From contig NZ_JNIF01000003.1 of NCBI RefSeq assembly GCF_000702445.1, positions 1,798,001 through 1,862,000 on the forward strand: a stretch of DNA of 64,000 nucleotides, read 5' to 3'. The position numbers and the translations under genes were made by a program. Below the pieces are notes generated by a model that was given only the letters and a program-made list of their open reading frames with translations, was not told the DNA's origin and ran no database searches. The stretch comes from Bryobacter aggregatus MPL3. GTDB taxonomy: Bacteria; Acidobacteriota; Terriglobia; Bryobacterales; Bryobacteraceae. Shown here one piece after another: positions 28,012 to 38,100 of this stretch; positions within the stretch are counted from its first letter, which is position 1, and each line of letters begins with the position of its first letter.

Positions 28012-29061
28012 TTAGGCGGCGGCCACCATATCCCGCAACTCGACGGCAAAGGCGTCGAGCGCAATGCCTTTCTGGATATTCCGGCGCAGGAGTCGGATCA
28101 TCTCATCGGTGAGCTGCACTGCACGCTTGAGCCAGGCAAAACTCACTGCATCGGCGATGGCTTTGAGCTCCCGGGCGATGTCGGGGTTGCGGATCTGATC
28201 GAAGCCGTGGGCCAGTAAGAGAATATCTTCGAGCAACAGAAATAAAACCTGAAGATAGGGCTCCAACTTTTCGGATTTTGAGGCCGAAATCGATTCCACG
28301 TTCTTGATCCAAGAGCCAAAGGGAGCGCGGCGGCTGGCCACCTCGAGCAGGTTCAGCATCGCGGCGCGGCGTTTGTCGAAGGCGGCAATATCGAGTGAAG
28401 CGGCTACGCCAGGCGAGCCATTGGCCAGGCGGGCGCGGCGCTCGCTTTGCTCGAGTCCGCGGGAAGACAGAAAGTTTGTGATCTCCGTTTCAAGCACCTG
28501 GTGCATGCGAATGTTCACCGAACGGGAGCGGATGGTTGGCAGCAGATCGTAAGGATTCTCTGCGGTCATGAAGATCAGCAGATGCGGGGGCGGCTCCTCG
28601 AGCACCTTCAGCAGCGAATTGGCAGCCTGCTCATTGGCGCGATCGATCTGATCGATCAGAAAGACGCGGCGCTTGCCGCGCGAAGGTTGCAGCCGGGCCT
28701 GGTCCTTGAGCAGGCGGATCTGCTGGATGGAGACCTGCCGCAGCGGGCCATCCGGGGCGAAGGTGACAAAATCGGGATGCGAGGAGAGGCTGAGCGGGTC
28801 CTCCGAGCGCTTGTCGCTTGCCAATTTTTCCCGCTCGGCCATCATCTCGATGTTGTGGGGCAGGAACAGGTCATCCTGCTCGATCTTGGCCAGGTCGGCC
28901 GCATTGGCCTGGAGAATCACACTCGCAAAGCGCCGCACCAGTGTCGCCTTGCCGACGCCTGTGGGGCCGGAGAGCAGGATGGTCTGCGGAATCCGCTGAT
29001 TGGCGAGCATCTCGGTGAGAGTCGCCACCGCTTCGGTGTTGCCGAAAAAGTTTTCAATCAC
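28012..29061 (-). CDS. holB: DNA polymerase III delta' subunit
   Basis: 349 aa from GTG 29061, which overlaps the tmk stop by 8 bases and is preceded by GGTGG; a longer ORF would run deeper into tmk. The AAA+ core contains GPTGVGKATLVRRF (P-loop), SIQQIRLLKDQARLQPSRGKRRVFLIDQIDRANEQAANSLLKVLEEPP and TIRSRSVNIRM, the family's SRC-like sensor and Arg finger region. Delta' is part of the clamp loader. The tmk-holB order is widely conserved. Confidence 0.9.
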   Translation of the reverse strand: MIENFFGNTEAVATLTEMLANQRIPQTILLSGPTGVGKATLVRRFASVILQANAADLAKIEQDDLFLPHNIEMMAEREKLASDKRSEDPLSLSSHPDFVTFAPDGPLRQVSIQQIRLLKDQARLQPSRGKRRVFLIDQIDRANEQAANSLLKVLEEPPPHLLIFMTAENPYDLLPTIRSRSVNIRMHQVLETEITNFLSSRGLEQSERRARLANGSPGVAASLDIAAFDKRRAAMLNLLEVASRRAPFGSWIKNVESISASKSEKLEPYLQVLFLLLEDILLLAHGFDQIRNPDIARELKAIADAVSFAWLKRAVQLTDEMIRLLRRNIQKGIALDAFAVELRDMVAAA

Positions 29062-29680
29062 GGGCAGACCACCTTTCGTTGACGATGCGCCAGATGTCGC
29101 CGGCGATGAGGCTTGCCTCCCGGTCTCCATCAATGGCGACCATGCGTGTGGGGTACGCGGCGGCAAGAGCCTCATAGGCTTCGTAGACGCGGGCGTGGAA
29201 GCCAGGGCCCTCCGCCTCCAGACGATCCTTCTTCTGGGCGCTCAGACGCTCTGCGCTCACGGCAGGCGAGACGCGGAGATAGACCGTCAAGGCTGGTTCC
29301 GTGCCGCGGCAGGCAATCTCGTGGAGGTTGCGCACCAGCGCCTGTCCCAGGCCGCGTGCGGCGCCCTGGTAGGCGAGCGTGGAATCGGTATAGCGATCAG
29401 AAATGACAAGCGTGCCGGCCGCTAAAGCGGGGCGAATCTGTTCATCCACATTCTGGGCGCGATTGGCGAAATAGAGCAGCAGTTCGGCGACGGGTGAGAC
29501 CGGATTCTCCGGGTTGAGCAGAATCTCGCGAATCTGGCGTCCGACGGTGGAGCCGCCCGGTTCCCGATTGATCAGAAAGGGGATTCCGGCCGCTTCCAGA
29601 CGGGCGGTGAGCAGATCGAGTTGTGTCGATTTTCCGCTGCCGTCAATGCCTTCGATGCTCAAAAAGAGTCCGTTGGGCAT
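29054..29680 (-). CDS. tmk: Thymidylate kinase
   Basis: 208 aa from ATG 29680; the longer ORF overlaps the UDG gene. It phosphorylates dTMP to dTDP. P-loop EGIDGSGKSTQ, NREPGGSTVGRQIR and SDRYTDSTLAYQGAARGLG (the DRY motif and dTMP-binding segment) are complete, followed by RLSAQKKDRLEAEG in the LID region. Fourth gene of the rpoZ-coaBC-UDG-tmk-holB run; starts 4 bases after the UDG stop. Confidence 0.93.
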   Translation of the reverse strand: MPNGLFLSIEGIDGSGKSTQLDLLTARLEAAGIPFLINREPGGSTVGRQIREILLNPENPVSPVAELLLYFANRAQNVDEQIRPALAAGTLVISDRYTDSTLAYQGAARGLGQALVRNLHEIACRGTEPALTVYLRVSPAVSAERLSAQKKDRLEAEGPGFHARVYEAYEALAAAYPTRMVAIDGDREASLIAGDIWRIVNERWSARD

Positions 29681-29684
29681 GTGT

Positions 29685-30518
29685 TTATTCCGGGTGGACC
29701 TTAGAGTCGTCGAGAACAAAGTGGAAGAGCTTGCGCAGGTCGGTCCAGGCCTCTTTTTTGGCCTCGACATTGTAGGCGCGCAGCAGGTAGGACGGATGAT
29801 AAGTGACCATCAGGGGAATGCCGTTCCAGCGCTGCCAACGGCCACGCATCTTGGTGACGCCTTCTTTGGTGTTCAACAGCGCACGAGCCGCCGTGGAGCC
29901 CAGAGCGCAGATTGCCTTGGGCTGGAGCGTCATCAATTGGCGATAGAGGAACTGGCCACAGATCTCCATCTCGTCAGGCAGCGGCGTGCGGTTGTCCGGT
30001 GGCCGGCACTTGACGACGTTGCAGATATAGCAATCCTCGCGGCGCAGGGGAAGAGAATCTTTTGCGGCGGTGCCGTCAATCATCGCAGTGAGCAATTGTC
30101 CGGCTCGACCAACAAACGGAACCCCCTGCGCGTCCTCGTCGGCTCCCGGGCCTTCGCCAACAAATACCAGACGCGCCTTTTCGTTGCCAGAGCCGAAGAC
30201 AATTGACTTGCGCGCCTCGCAAAGGCGGCAGCGCTTGCAATCGCCGATTTCTTCGCGGATGCGCGCGAGGGTATCGCCCTCAGGGGCCAATGTCGGCAGA
30301 ACCAGATCGTTGACGGGAGTTTTCATGGGTACGGGGGCCGCGACAATCGGCGGCGGAGTGGCGATGGGAGCTACTGGTGCGGCCGCAGGGCGCACCGCTT
30401 CCGGTACGGGCGGAGCAGCGGAAATCGCCGCTAACTGGCTCGCATCCGGCGCCGTGATGTGGGTGATCCCCAAATCACGAAAGTATTCGAGATATTGGCG
30501 GAGTTGTTCGGCGTTCAT
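29685..30518 (-). CDS. Type-4 (iron-sulfur) uracil-DNA glycosylase
   Basis: 277 aa. Residues about 35-75 are a Pro/Ala-rich linker after a short helical N-terminus. The catalytic domain begins with IGDCKRCRLCEARKSIVFGSGN, where the Cys cluster binds a 4Fe-4S cluster, then GEGPGADEDAQGVPFVGRAG (uracil pocket), CYICNVVKCRPPDNR (further Cys ligands) and TYHPSYLLR (the family's HPS/Leu-loop motif). It removes uracil from DNA, starting base excision repair. Start overlaps the coaBC stop by 4 bases. Confidence 0.9.
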   Translation of the reverse strand: MNAEQLRQYLEYFRDLGITHITAPDASQLAAISAAPPVPEAVRPAAAPVAPIATPPPIVAAPVPMKTPVNDLVLPTLAPEGDTLARIREEIGDCKRCRLCEARKSIVFGSGNEKARLVFVGEGPGADEDAQGVPFVGRAGQLLTAMIDGTAAKDSLPLRREDCYICNVVKCRPPDNRTPLPDEMEICGQFLYRQLMTLQPKAICALGSTAARALLNTKEGVTKMRGRWQRWNGIPLMVTYHPSYLLRAYNVEAKKEAWTDLRKLFHFVLDDSKVHPE

Positions 30519-31756
30519 CTTGCTTCTGCGTGAGCGGCCAATCGCAGGCCAGGGATGCGATCGAGAATTTTTGCCGCCACCACGGACTTGGCGGCGCGTG
30601 AAACGGCCTGGGGTTCGGCATCCCGTGTCACCAGAAGAACCTCATTTTCGTCGCCTTCAAAGCCGGTGCCGTTTCCACCGACCAGATTTGCCACCACCAT
30701 GTCGCAATTCTTGGCATTCAGCTTCCGGCTGGCTTCGGCGATTAAATTCTGGGTTTCTGCGGCAAAGCCAATGACGATGCGATCGCCTTTGAGCCGCCCG
30801 ACTTCGGCAAGGATATCTGCGGTCGGCTCCAGCTCGATCGAGAGCCGGGATGCGGTTTTCTTCATCTTCTGATCTGCTGGATTGGCCGGGCGATAGTCGG
30901 CGACAGCGGCAACCCCGATGAAGACAGAAGCTTCGGGGAGGCGGTGCAATACGGCATTCTTCATTTGTTCTGCCGATTCGACGCGCACCATTTCTACCTG
31001 AGCGGGGGCTGCCAGGGCCACCGGGCCACTGACGAGAATTACTTTTGCCCCGCGCTGGGCAGCATTTGCCGCGAGGGCATAGCCCATTTTTCCTGAACTG
31101 CGGTTTGTGATGACGCGGACAGGGTCGATTGCTTCCTGGGTGGGGCCGGCTGTGATCAGAATGGTTTCGCCGGCCAAATCGTTTTGCCCGTCGAGCAGGG
31201 CTGTGGCGGCGTCGGCAATCTCAAGCGGTTCGGCCAAGCGTCCTGCGCCCACCATCCCACAGGCGAGATCTCCCGCATCCGGTCCAACCACGTGATAACC
31301 CCGCTCGCGCAGCAAACGAAGATTGGCTTGTGTGGCTGCGTGGTTCCACATGTTAGTATTCATTGCCGGGGCAAGTAGTACGGGTCCGGTGAAAGCGAGA
31401 TGCATTGTGGTCAGGAAATCGCCAGCTAAGCCGTGCGCGAATTGAGCCAAAAGGTTCGCTGTTGCGGGAGCGACCAACAACAGATCGTTCTCAAGAGCGA
31501 CGTCGATGTGCTCGACGGCGCTGGACAAGATCGCGTTCGCATCCCCGCGCTCGCTAAACAAATGGGTGATGACCTTCGCATGCGTGAGGGTCGACAGGGT
31601 GAGCGGGGTAATAAACTGCATCGCTGCAGCCGTCATCACCGGCTGAACTTTGTATCCACGCTGGATCAGAATTCGGGCGAGTTCGGCTGATTTGTAGGCG
31701 GCGATTCCACCGCCGATGCCCAGGATGACACGCGGAGGAGAGCCGTTCCGCAGCAT
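30515..31756 (-). CDS. coaBC: Phosphopantothenoylcysteine decarboxylase / phosphopantothenate-cysteine ligase
   Basis: 413 aa, a bifunctional CoA enzyme. The N-terminal flavodoxin-like decarboxylase has GIGGGIAAYKSAEL, PATANLLAQFAHGLAGD and APAMNTNMWNHAATQANL, including the catalytic Asn and His. The C-terminal ligase has ITAGPTQEAIDPVRVITNRSSGKMGYALA and GVAAVADYRP. It turns 4'-phosphopantothenate and cysteine into 4'-phosphopantetheine, using CTP and FMN. It lies 6 bases after rpoZ, the usual neighbour. Confidence 0.95.
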   Translation of the reverse strand: MLRNGSPPRVILGIGGGIAAYKSAELARILIQRGYKVQPVMTAAAMQFITPLTLSTLTHAKVITHLFSERGDANAILSSAVEHIDVALENDLLLVAPATANLLAQFAHGLAGDFLTTMHLAFTGPVLLAPAMNTNMWNHAATQANLRLLRERGYHVVGPDAGDLACGMVGAGRLAEPLEIADAATALLDGQNDLAGETILITAGPTQEAIDPVRVITNRSSGKMGYALAANAAQRGAKVILVSGPVALAAPAQVEMVRVESAEQMKNAVLHRLPEASVFIGVAAVADYRPANPADQKMKKTASRLSIELEPTADILAEVGRLKGDRIVIGFAAETQNLIAEASRKLNAKNCDMVVANLVGGNGTGFEGDENEVLLVTRDAEPQAVSRAAKSVVAAKILDRIPGLRLAAHAEAR

Positions 31757-31762
31757 AGAGCC

Positions 31763-32011
31763 CTAGGATTCTTCTTCTGGCTTCAGCTCGGTCTCGCCGG
31801 GGATGTAGTATTGCACCAACCCACGCCGAGTCTCTTCCATTGCGACCACAGTTGATTTTCGCGACATCGTGGGCAAAAACGAGCGCTGCCCGCCTTGCAA
31901 CTGACGAGCGCGTTTTGCGGCGACGATGATGAAGCGGTAAGTGGAAGAATCTGGATCGTCAGGAATGATGAAATTCGGGTTGATCCGGGGAGCCATCTTA
32001 ACTTCAGCCAT
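31763..32011 (-). CDS. rpoZ: RNA polymerase omega subunit
   Basis: 82 aa from ATG 32011; the ORF extends upstream over the cyclic glucan synthase start region without support. It has the omega pattern: SSTYRFIIVAAKRARQLQGG (the conserved R-X-X-I-V-X-A-X-R-A-X-Q-L) and a variable acidic tail (ETELKPEEES). It stabilises the beta' subunit. First gene of the minus-strand run with coaBC. The 98-base gap to the divergent giant gene must hold both promoters. Confidence 0.88.
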   Translation of the reverse strand: MAEVKMAPRINPNFIIPDDPDSSTYRFIIVAAKRARQLQGGQRSFLPTMSRKSTVVAMEETRRGLVQYYIPGETELKPEEES

Positions 32012-32109
32012 CCCACTATTGTCGCGCACTCGGTCGAGCTTTGTCGAACCGCAGGAATTCCAGATGAAGAAACAGTGATTAGGCATTGGATCGTCTGAGG
32101 AAAGGAAGC

Positions 32110-35100
32110 ATGTGGGAATCTTTGCCCACGCTTCTCGTGTCTCGAACTCTTAAATCCATGAAATCTGCCAAGAAATCTGCAAACCGCTTCGTACTCGCTT
32201 ACTTCGGAAACCGTGACCAGGCGTGGGAGGCCTTCCAACTCCTCGATGGTGGATCCTATGCGGCCTTCCTGGTGGAGCCGGGCGCGGACAGTGCTGCGCC
32301 GCCGCAACTCTATCGAAAGCGCGACCCGCGGCTCTTCCTCGCCGGGTTGCTGGGGTTGGCCGTGTTTCTCGGCAGCCTGTTCTGGGGGCTCGGGTTCTGG
32401 TTTGCCGCCGCCGGTCTTGCCTGTGTGATGGCTGCGGCAGCGATCTACTTTGTCCAGAACGCTACGCTGGCGAATGCCATCCGGCAACGATATGGCCGCA
32501 CGATCCTGAGTGGAGAAACCCTGGTTGCCGTTGAAGTGGCGCCTGATCGTTTCCAGTCCATTACGCGGAAACTGCGAAGTTCCGATCCGCCGGCGATTTT
32601 CGTGGTGTCGGACATCGAAAATCTAAAGAATCACAACGACCCGGTGAAAGGGCAGGGACTGCAACTGGCTCCCGAGGAGTTGCAGCAACTGACCGACGTT
32701 CGAACGGCGGCCGCAGACGCGGAAATGCCAAGTATGCCGGTGCGCGCTTCCCGGTCGAAGGTGATCGCGAACATTCTGGCGGAATCGGAATCCACTCTCG
32801 ACCAGAGCATCGAAGAACTCAACATTGGTCTGCGCCTGGAGCACAGCGTTTCGCCGGCTGCTGAGTGGTTACTCGACAACGCACATCTGGTGAGGAGTCA
32901 GGTGGCGGAGGTTCGCCGTGGCCTCACCCCGCCTTTTCTTGAGAACATGCCGGGCTCGCGCTCCGATCAGGTTCGCGTGCAGGAACTGGCCAGCGCGCTT
33001 GTCATCAACACCGATGGAGTGATCAATCAGGAAAACGTGCTGGCCGTGCTCGCTGCCGCCGACCGGGTGAAGCATCTGAACATCGGCGAGATCTGGGCCT
33101 TTCCGCAGTTCCTCCGGCTGGTGCTCGTCGATCGCCTGCATTTGCTTTCTTTGCGCGTTGTGCGGTCACAGCACCAACAGGAGCTTGCCTATTTCTTTGC
33201 CGACCGCATCATTGCGGCCAGCCGCCGTGGCTCCGCGCAAGTGGAAGAGTTTCTCGATCTCTACTTCACGCGCATGGGATGCGATCTTCGCTCGTTCGGC
33301 TTGCTGGCCAAACAACTCCAGGACGAGGATCAGAGTCTGAGCAAGGTCCAGGCCTGGCTCCATGCAAAGCATAATTATTCGCTCGCCGACGATCTGCCGG
33401 AGTTTCACAAGCGGGAGGCCTTGGACCGGATCTCGATCTCCAACATCGTAGTCAGTCTGCGCAAGCTCTCTTCGATTGACTTCATCGAGATCTTTGAAGC
33501 GGTGAACCAGGTGGAGGCGCTGCTCAAGCAGGACCCGACCGGCACCTATGCGGCGAGCAACTTTGCCACGCGCGACCAATACCGCATGGCGATCGAGGAA
33601 CTCGCGCGGCAGTCCGAGTACTTTACCGAGTTGCAGGTAGCTGAGAAGGCGCTGGAACTGGCCCGGGCCCACCCTCCGCGGGAGGTGGCCGGAGAGGTTG
33701 GCTATTACCTGATCGATAGCGGCAGGCCGATTCTGGAGGCTTGCACCGGGTCCCGTCCCCGGCTGCGCGACCGCATTCTGCGAGGGTTGCGGCGGCGTCC
33801 GACGATTTTCTACCTCAGCGCACTCAGTACGCTGACCGCGCTGCTGCTGATTGCGGCCTTCTCCGCTGCGGTGTCGATGGGCGGGATGAATTCGATCTTT
33901 GTGCTGCTCAGCTTCGCATTGCTCCTGCTGCTTCCCTTGAGCGAGATTGCAACGCAGTTGATGCAGGCCTTGGTGGTCAAGTGGATGCCGGTGAACCGCC
34001 TGCCGCGCCTGTCGCTCGAGTACGGGATTCCGGACGAGTTCGCAACGCTGGTAGCGGTTCCGATGATGATGCAGAGCGAGCGGGTGATCGATCGGGAGTT
34101 GTTGAAGCTCGAGATCCGTTATCTGGCCAACCGGGACGCCAATCTTTTCTTTGCGCTGCTCGGGGACTTTGTCGATGCCGACACGCATGTCAAGGAGGAG
34201 GATAGCCTGCTTCTGGACTATGCCCGCCAGGCGATCGAACGCCTCAACACGCGGCATAAAACAGATCGCTTCGTGTTCTTTTATCGCGAACGCAAATGGT
34301 CGAAGACAGAGGGCAAATGGATCGGCTGGGAACGGAAGCGCGGCAAGCTCGAAGAGCTGAACGCCTATCTTCTCGGCCGCAGCCTGCCTCATCACAGCAT
34401 CCAGATCCTTGGCCGGATCGCCAAGAAGATCCAGTTCGTCATCACGCTCGATGCGGACACGCTGCTTCCGGTCTCCACCGGACGAGCCTTGATCGAGACG
34501 ATCGCGCATCCGCTCAACCGGTTGAAGGTGGGGGAGCGGCAGTTGGCGCAGCGCGGCTATACGATCATCCAACCTCGTGTCAGCATCGGTTTGCCAGAGG
34601 CGCTGGCGACTCGTTTTACGCGTCTCTTCAGCGATATCTCGGGCTCCGATCCTTATGCCCGGCCAGTCTCTGACGCCTATCAGGATCTCTTCTCGCATGG
34701 CATCTTCCATGGCAAAGCGATCTATGATGTCGAGGCTTTTCACCACCTGACGATGGGCCGTTTTCCAGAAGACCACATTCTGAGTCACGACCTGATCGAA
34801 GGGGAGCATGTGCGTGTCGGCCTGGCTAGTGATATCGAGATCTTTGAGAGCTTCCCGCCCGACTACCCGGCGTTCTGCAAGCGCCAGCACCGCTGGATTC
34901 GCGGCGACTGGCAGATTGCGCCGTGGATTCGGAGCATGGTGCCCGATGCAACCGGTCAGATGGTGCACAATCCTTTGACGCCGATTTCGCGCTGGAAGAT
35001 CTTCGACAATCTGCGCCGCAGCCTGGTGGCTCCTGCCGCGACGCTGCTCGTGGCTTCCACCTGGGTGTTCGGAGCGGGAGTTGGCATCTCGGTCGCAGTG

Positions 35101-38100
35101 ATCGGCGGCTATCTGACTGTTCCCTTTCTGCTTGGGCTGTTGGCCCAGGTTTCTTCCGGCGTAACCGGAGACCACGGCAACTGGCAGCGCTTGTTGACCG
35201 AGCTGAAGCGGATTCTCATCACACTCATCCTGCTGCCGCATCAGGCCCTGATTTCTGTCGATGCGATTCTGCGCGCCTGCTATCGCATGACGACCTCGAG
35301 GAAGCACATGCTGGAGTGGGAAACCGCAGAAGCCACGCAGGCCGATCCAGCCTTACATCTCAATCGCTCGATGGCGCAAGGCGCTCTGGTCACCGGCACT
35401 GCGATGACGCTGCTGATTTTTGTGCTGCTGACGCAACGGGCACTCTGGATTCTACCGATCCTCATCCTGTGGTTGCTGACTACGGAGACGATTCGCGCAC
35501 TCGGACAGCAGGATGAGCCGAGTGCGGAGCACCAGATCAGTAAAGTCGATCAGTCCTATCTGCGGCTGATAGCGCGCAGCACCTGGCGTTTTTTCGACGA
35601 TCTGGTGGGGCCAGGAGATAACTGGCTCCCACCGGATAACTACCAGGAGTACCCGAACGCGCAGCTTGCGCACCGCACCTCGCCGACGAATATCGGGTTG
35701 TGGATCACGAGTCTGTTTACCGCCTCGGACCTCGGGCATCTCACTCCCGATACACTGCTCAACCGGCTGGCCGCCACTCTCAAAACGATGAAGAGCCTCG
35801 AAAAGTATCGTGGCCATCTGCTGAATTGGTATGACACTGAGACGCTGGCTCCGCTGCTACCCCGTTATGTTTCCACTGCCGATAGCGGCAATCTGCTGGC
35901 CAGTCTGTTGGTGGCAGTCGCGGGAGTGAAGCGGCTGATGCAAGCTCCGATTGCCGGAGCAGAAAGTCTGCGGGCGCTCGAAGATCATTTGCGGATTGTG
36001 CAGGAACTCTCTGCCGGCGACACAATGGCTCTCGCTTCTCTCAAGGCTCTTGCCCGCCTGGTGCGCGGTGGCCTTGCCAGCCGCGAATATACGACGTATT
36101 GGAAGCTGGTAGACAGTCCGATCGGGCAGTTGCTCGAGAGCACACGCTGGTCTGTGTCTCCCAATGACCAGCGCGGCTATTGGATTGCCAAACTACACAC
36201 GCAGGCGGAAGATTGGCACAACCAATGCACGCGCTATCTGCGCTGGCGCGATCTGCTGGTGGCTCCACCCGACGATTTTGTGGCGCAGTTGGGGGCCAAT
36301 GCTGTGGCCTTGCGCAAAGAGGTGGCAGATACTTCTCCCTCCTTGAACGAGATTGCGGCCGGTTCTGATGCGCTGCGCCAATTGATTGCGCTGCGCACGC
36401 AGGAGGTGGTCTCTGCACCCCGGCAGGCCTGGCTCTGGCTGGAAGAGGTGGAGGCTGAGTATAACCGCGCGCACGATGCGGCGATGAAAACCATCCAACT
36501 GGCCCGGCATTGCACCGATAGCCTCGAGCAACTGATCGAGCAGACCGATCTCTCCGCGCTCTACGATCCGCAGAAGAAGCTCATGAAGATCGGTCTTGCG
36601 ATCGACATGCCTGTCCAGTCTGACAATCATTATGATCTGCTCGCCAGCGAGGCGCGGCTGGCCAGCTTCATCGGGATTGCCAAGGGCGATCTTCCCGCGG
36701 AGCACTGGGTGGCGCTTGGGCGTCCCTATACGTCTTCTGCCGATGGCCAGGTGCTCTTGTCCTGGTCGGGAACGATGTTCGAGTACCTGATGCCCGCGTT
36801 GTTCATGCGGAATGTCGACAACTCGCTGCTTGACAATGCCTGCCGCCAGGCGGTCCGGAAGCAGATTGAATTTGGGGAAAAAGCAGGCGTGCCCTGGGGG
36901 CTTTCAGAATCAGGGCACAGCGCGGTCGATGCGAATCAAACGTATCAATACTACGCGTTTGGCATTCCGGGTTTGAGCCTGAAGGCGCGTGTGGAGCAAG
37001 AGGTGGTGGTGTCGCCATATTCGTCGGTACTCGCGCTGCAGATCGATGCACCAGAAGCGTTGGCGAATCTGAAAGATCTCCAAAGCCGCGGCATGTTTGG
37101 ACGCATGGGCTTCTTTGAAGCAATCGATTTTACGCGCGAAAAAGGCCGTGGCCTGGGCGCGGGCGTTGTGGTGCAATCCTACATGGCCCATCACCAGGGC
37201 ATGTCGTTGATGGCGATTGACAATGTGCTCCATCGCGGCATCATGCAGCGGCGCTTCCATGCAGACCCGCGCATCCGTGCCGTTGAGACCTTGCTCTATG
37301 AACGCATCCCGGCGGAGAAGTCCCGTCTGGTGCTGCCGGAGCCCGAACAGCCCGCGGTGCGTGTGATGGTGGATGCGGCAGAGCCCACGCACCGCGTCAC
37401 CCGCGAGGACACGAGCATTCCTCGCGCGCACTTGCTGGCCAATGGGCGCATGGCGCTCATGGTGACCAATGCCGGATCCGGTTATTGCCACTGGAATGAT
37501 TTCGATGTCACGCGCTGGAGTGCCGACACGACACTCGATGCGATGGGAACCTACTGCTACATCCGCAAGGTGCGCACGGGCGAAACCTTCTCGGCTACGT
37601 ATCAGCCGACTCGCACCGATGACGAGTCCTATTCCGCGGTGTTCTCGGCCGACCGTGTGGAGTTCTCGCGCCGTGATGACGATCTCGAAGTGCTGACAGA
37701 AGTCACGGTTTCTGCGGAAGATGATGCGGAGATCCGTCGCTACATGCTGACCAACCGTACTCTGCGGGAGTTGACGATCGATCTCACCACCTACACGGAG
37801 CTGGCCATGGCGCCGCATGCTGCCGATCGTACACACCCCGCCTTCAGCAAGATGTTTGTCACGACAGAAGTGCTGAAGGACAGGCGTGCCCTGATCGCCA
37901 GCCGCCGCACCCGTTCCGATGAAGATCCGCCGCTGTTTGCCGCCTGCGTCTTGGCCGGATTGGGACCCGATGTGGATGTGGAGTATGAGACCGATCGCGC
38001 CAGCTTCCTTGGTCGCGATGGCACTACCTCTGCGCCGGCTGCCGTCTCCCGTCCGCTCAACGGCAAGACGGGGATCGTGCTGGACCCGATCTTTGCGCAG

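Noticed and set aside
33166-35307. Long minus-strand ORF inside the cyclic glucan synthase gene (713 codons)
   Set aside because: It is antisense to a clearly coding frame, low in conserved motifs and rich in His/Gln/Arg, typical of a high-GC shadow.
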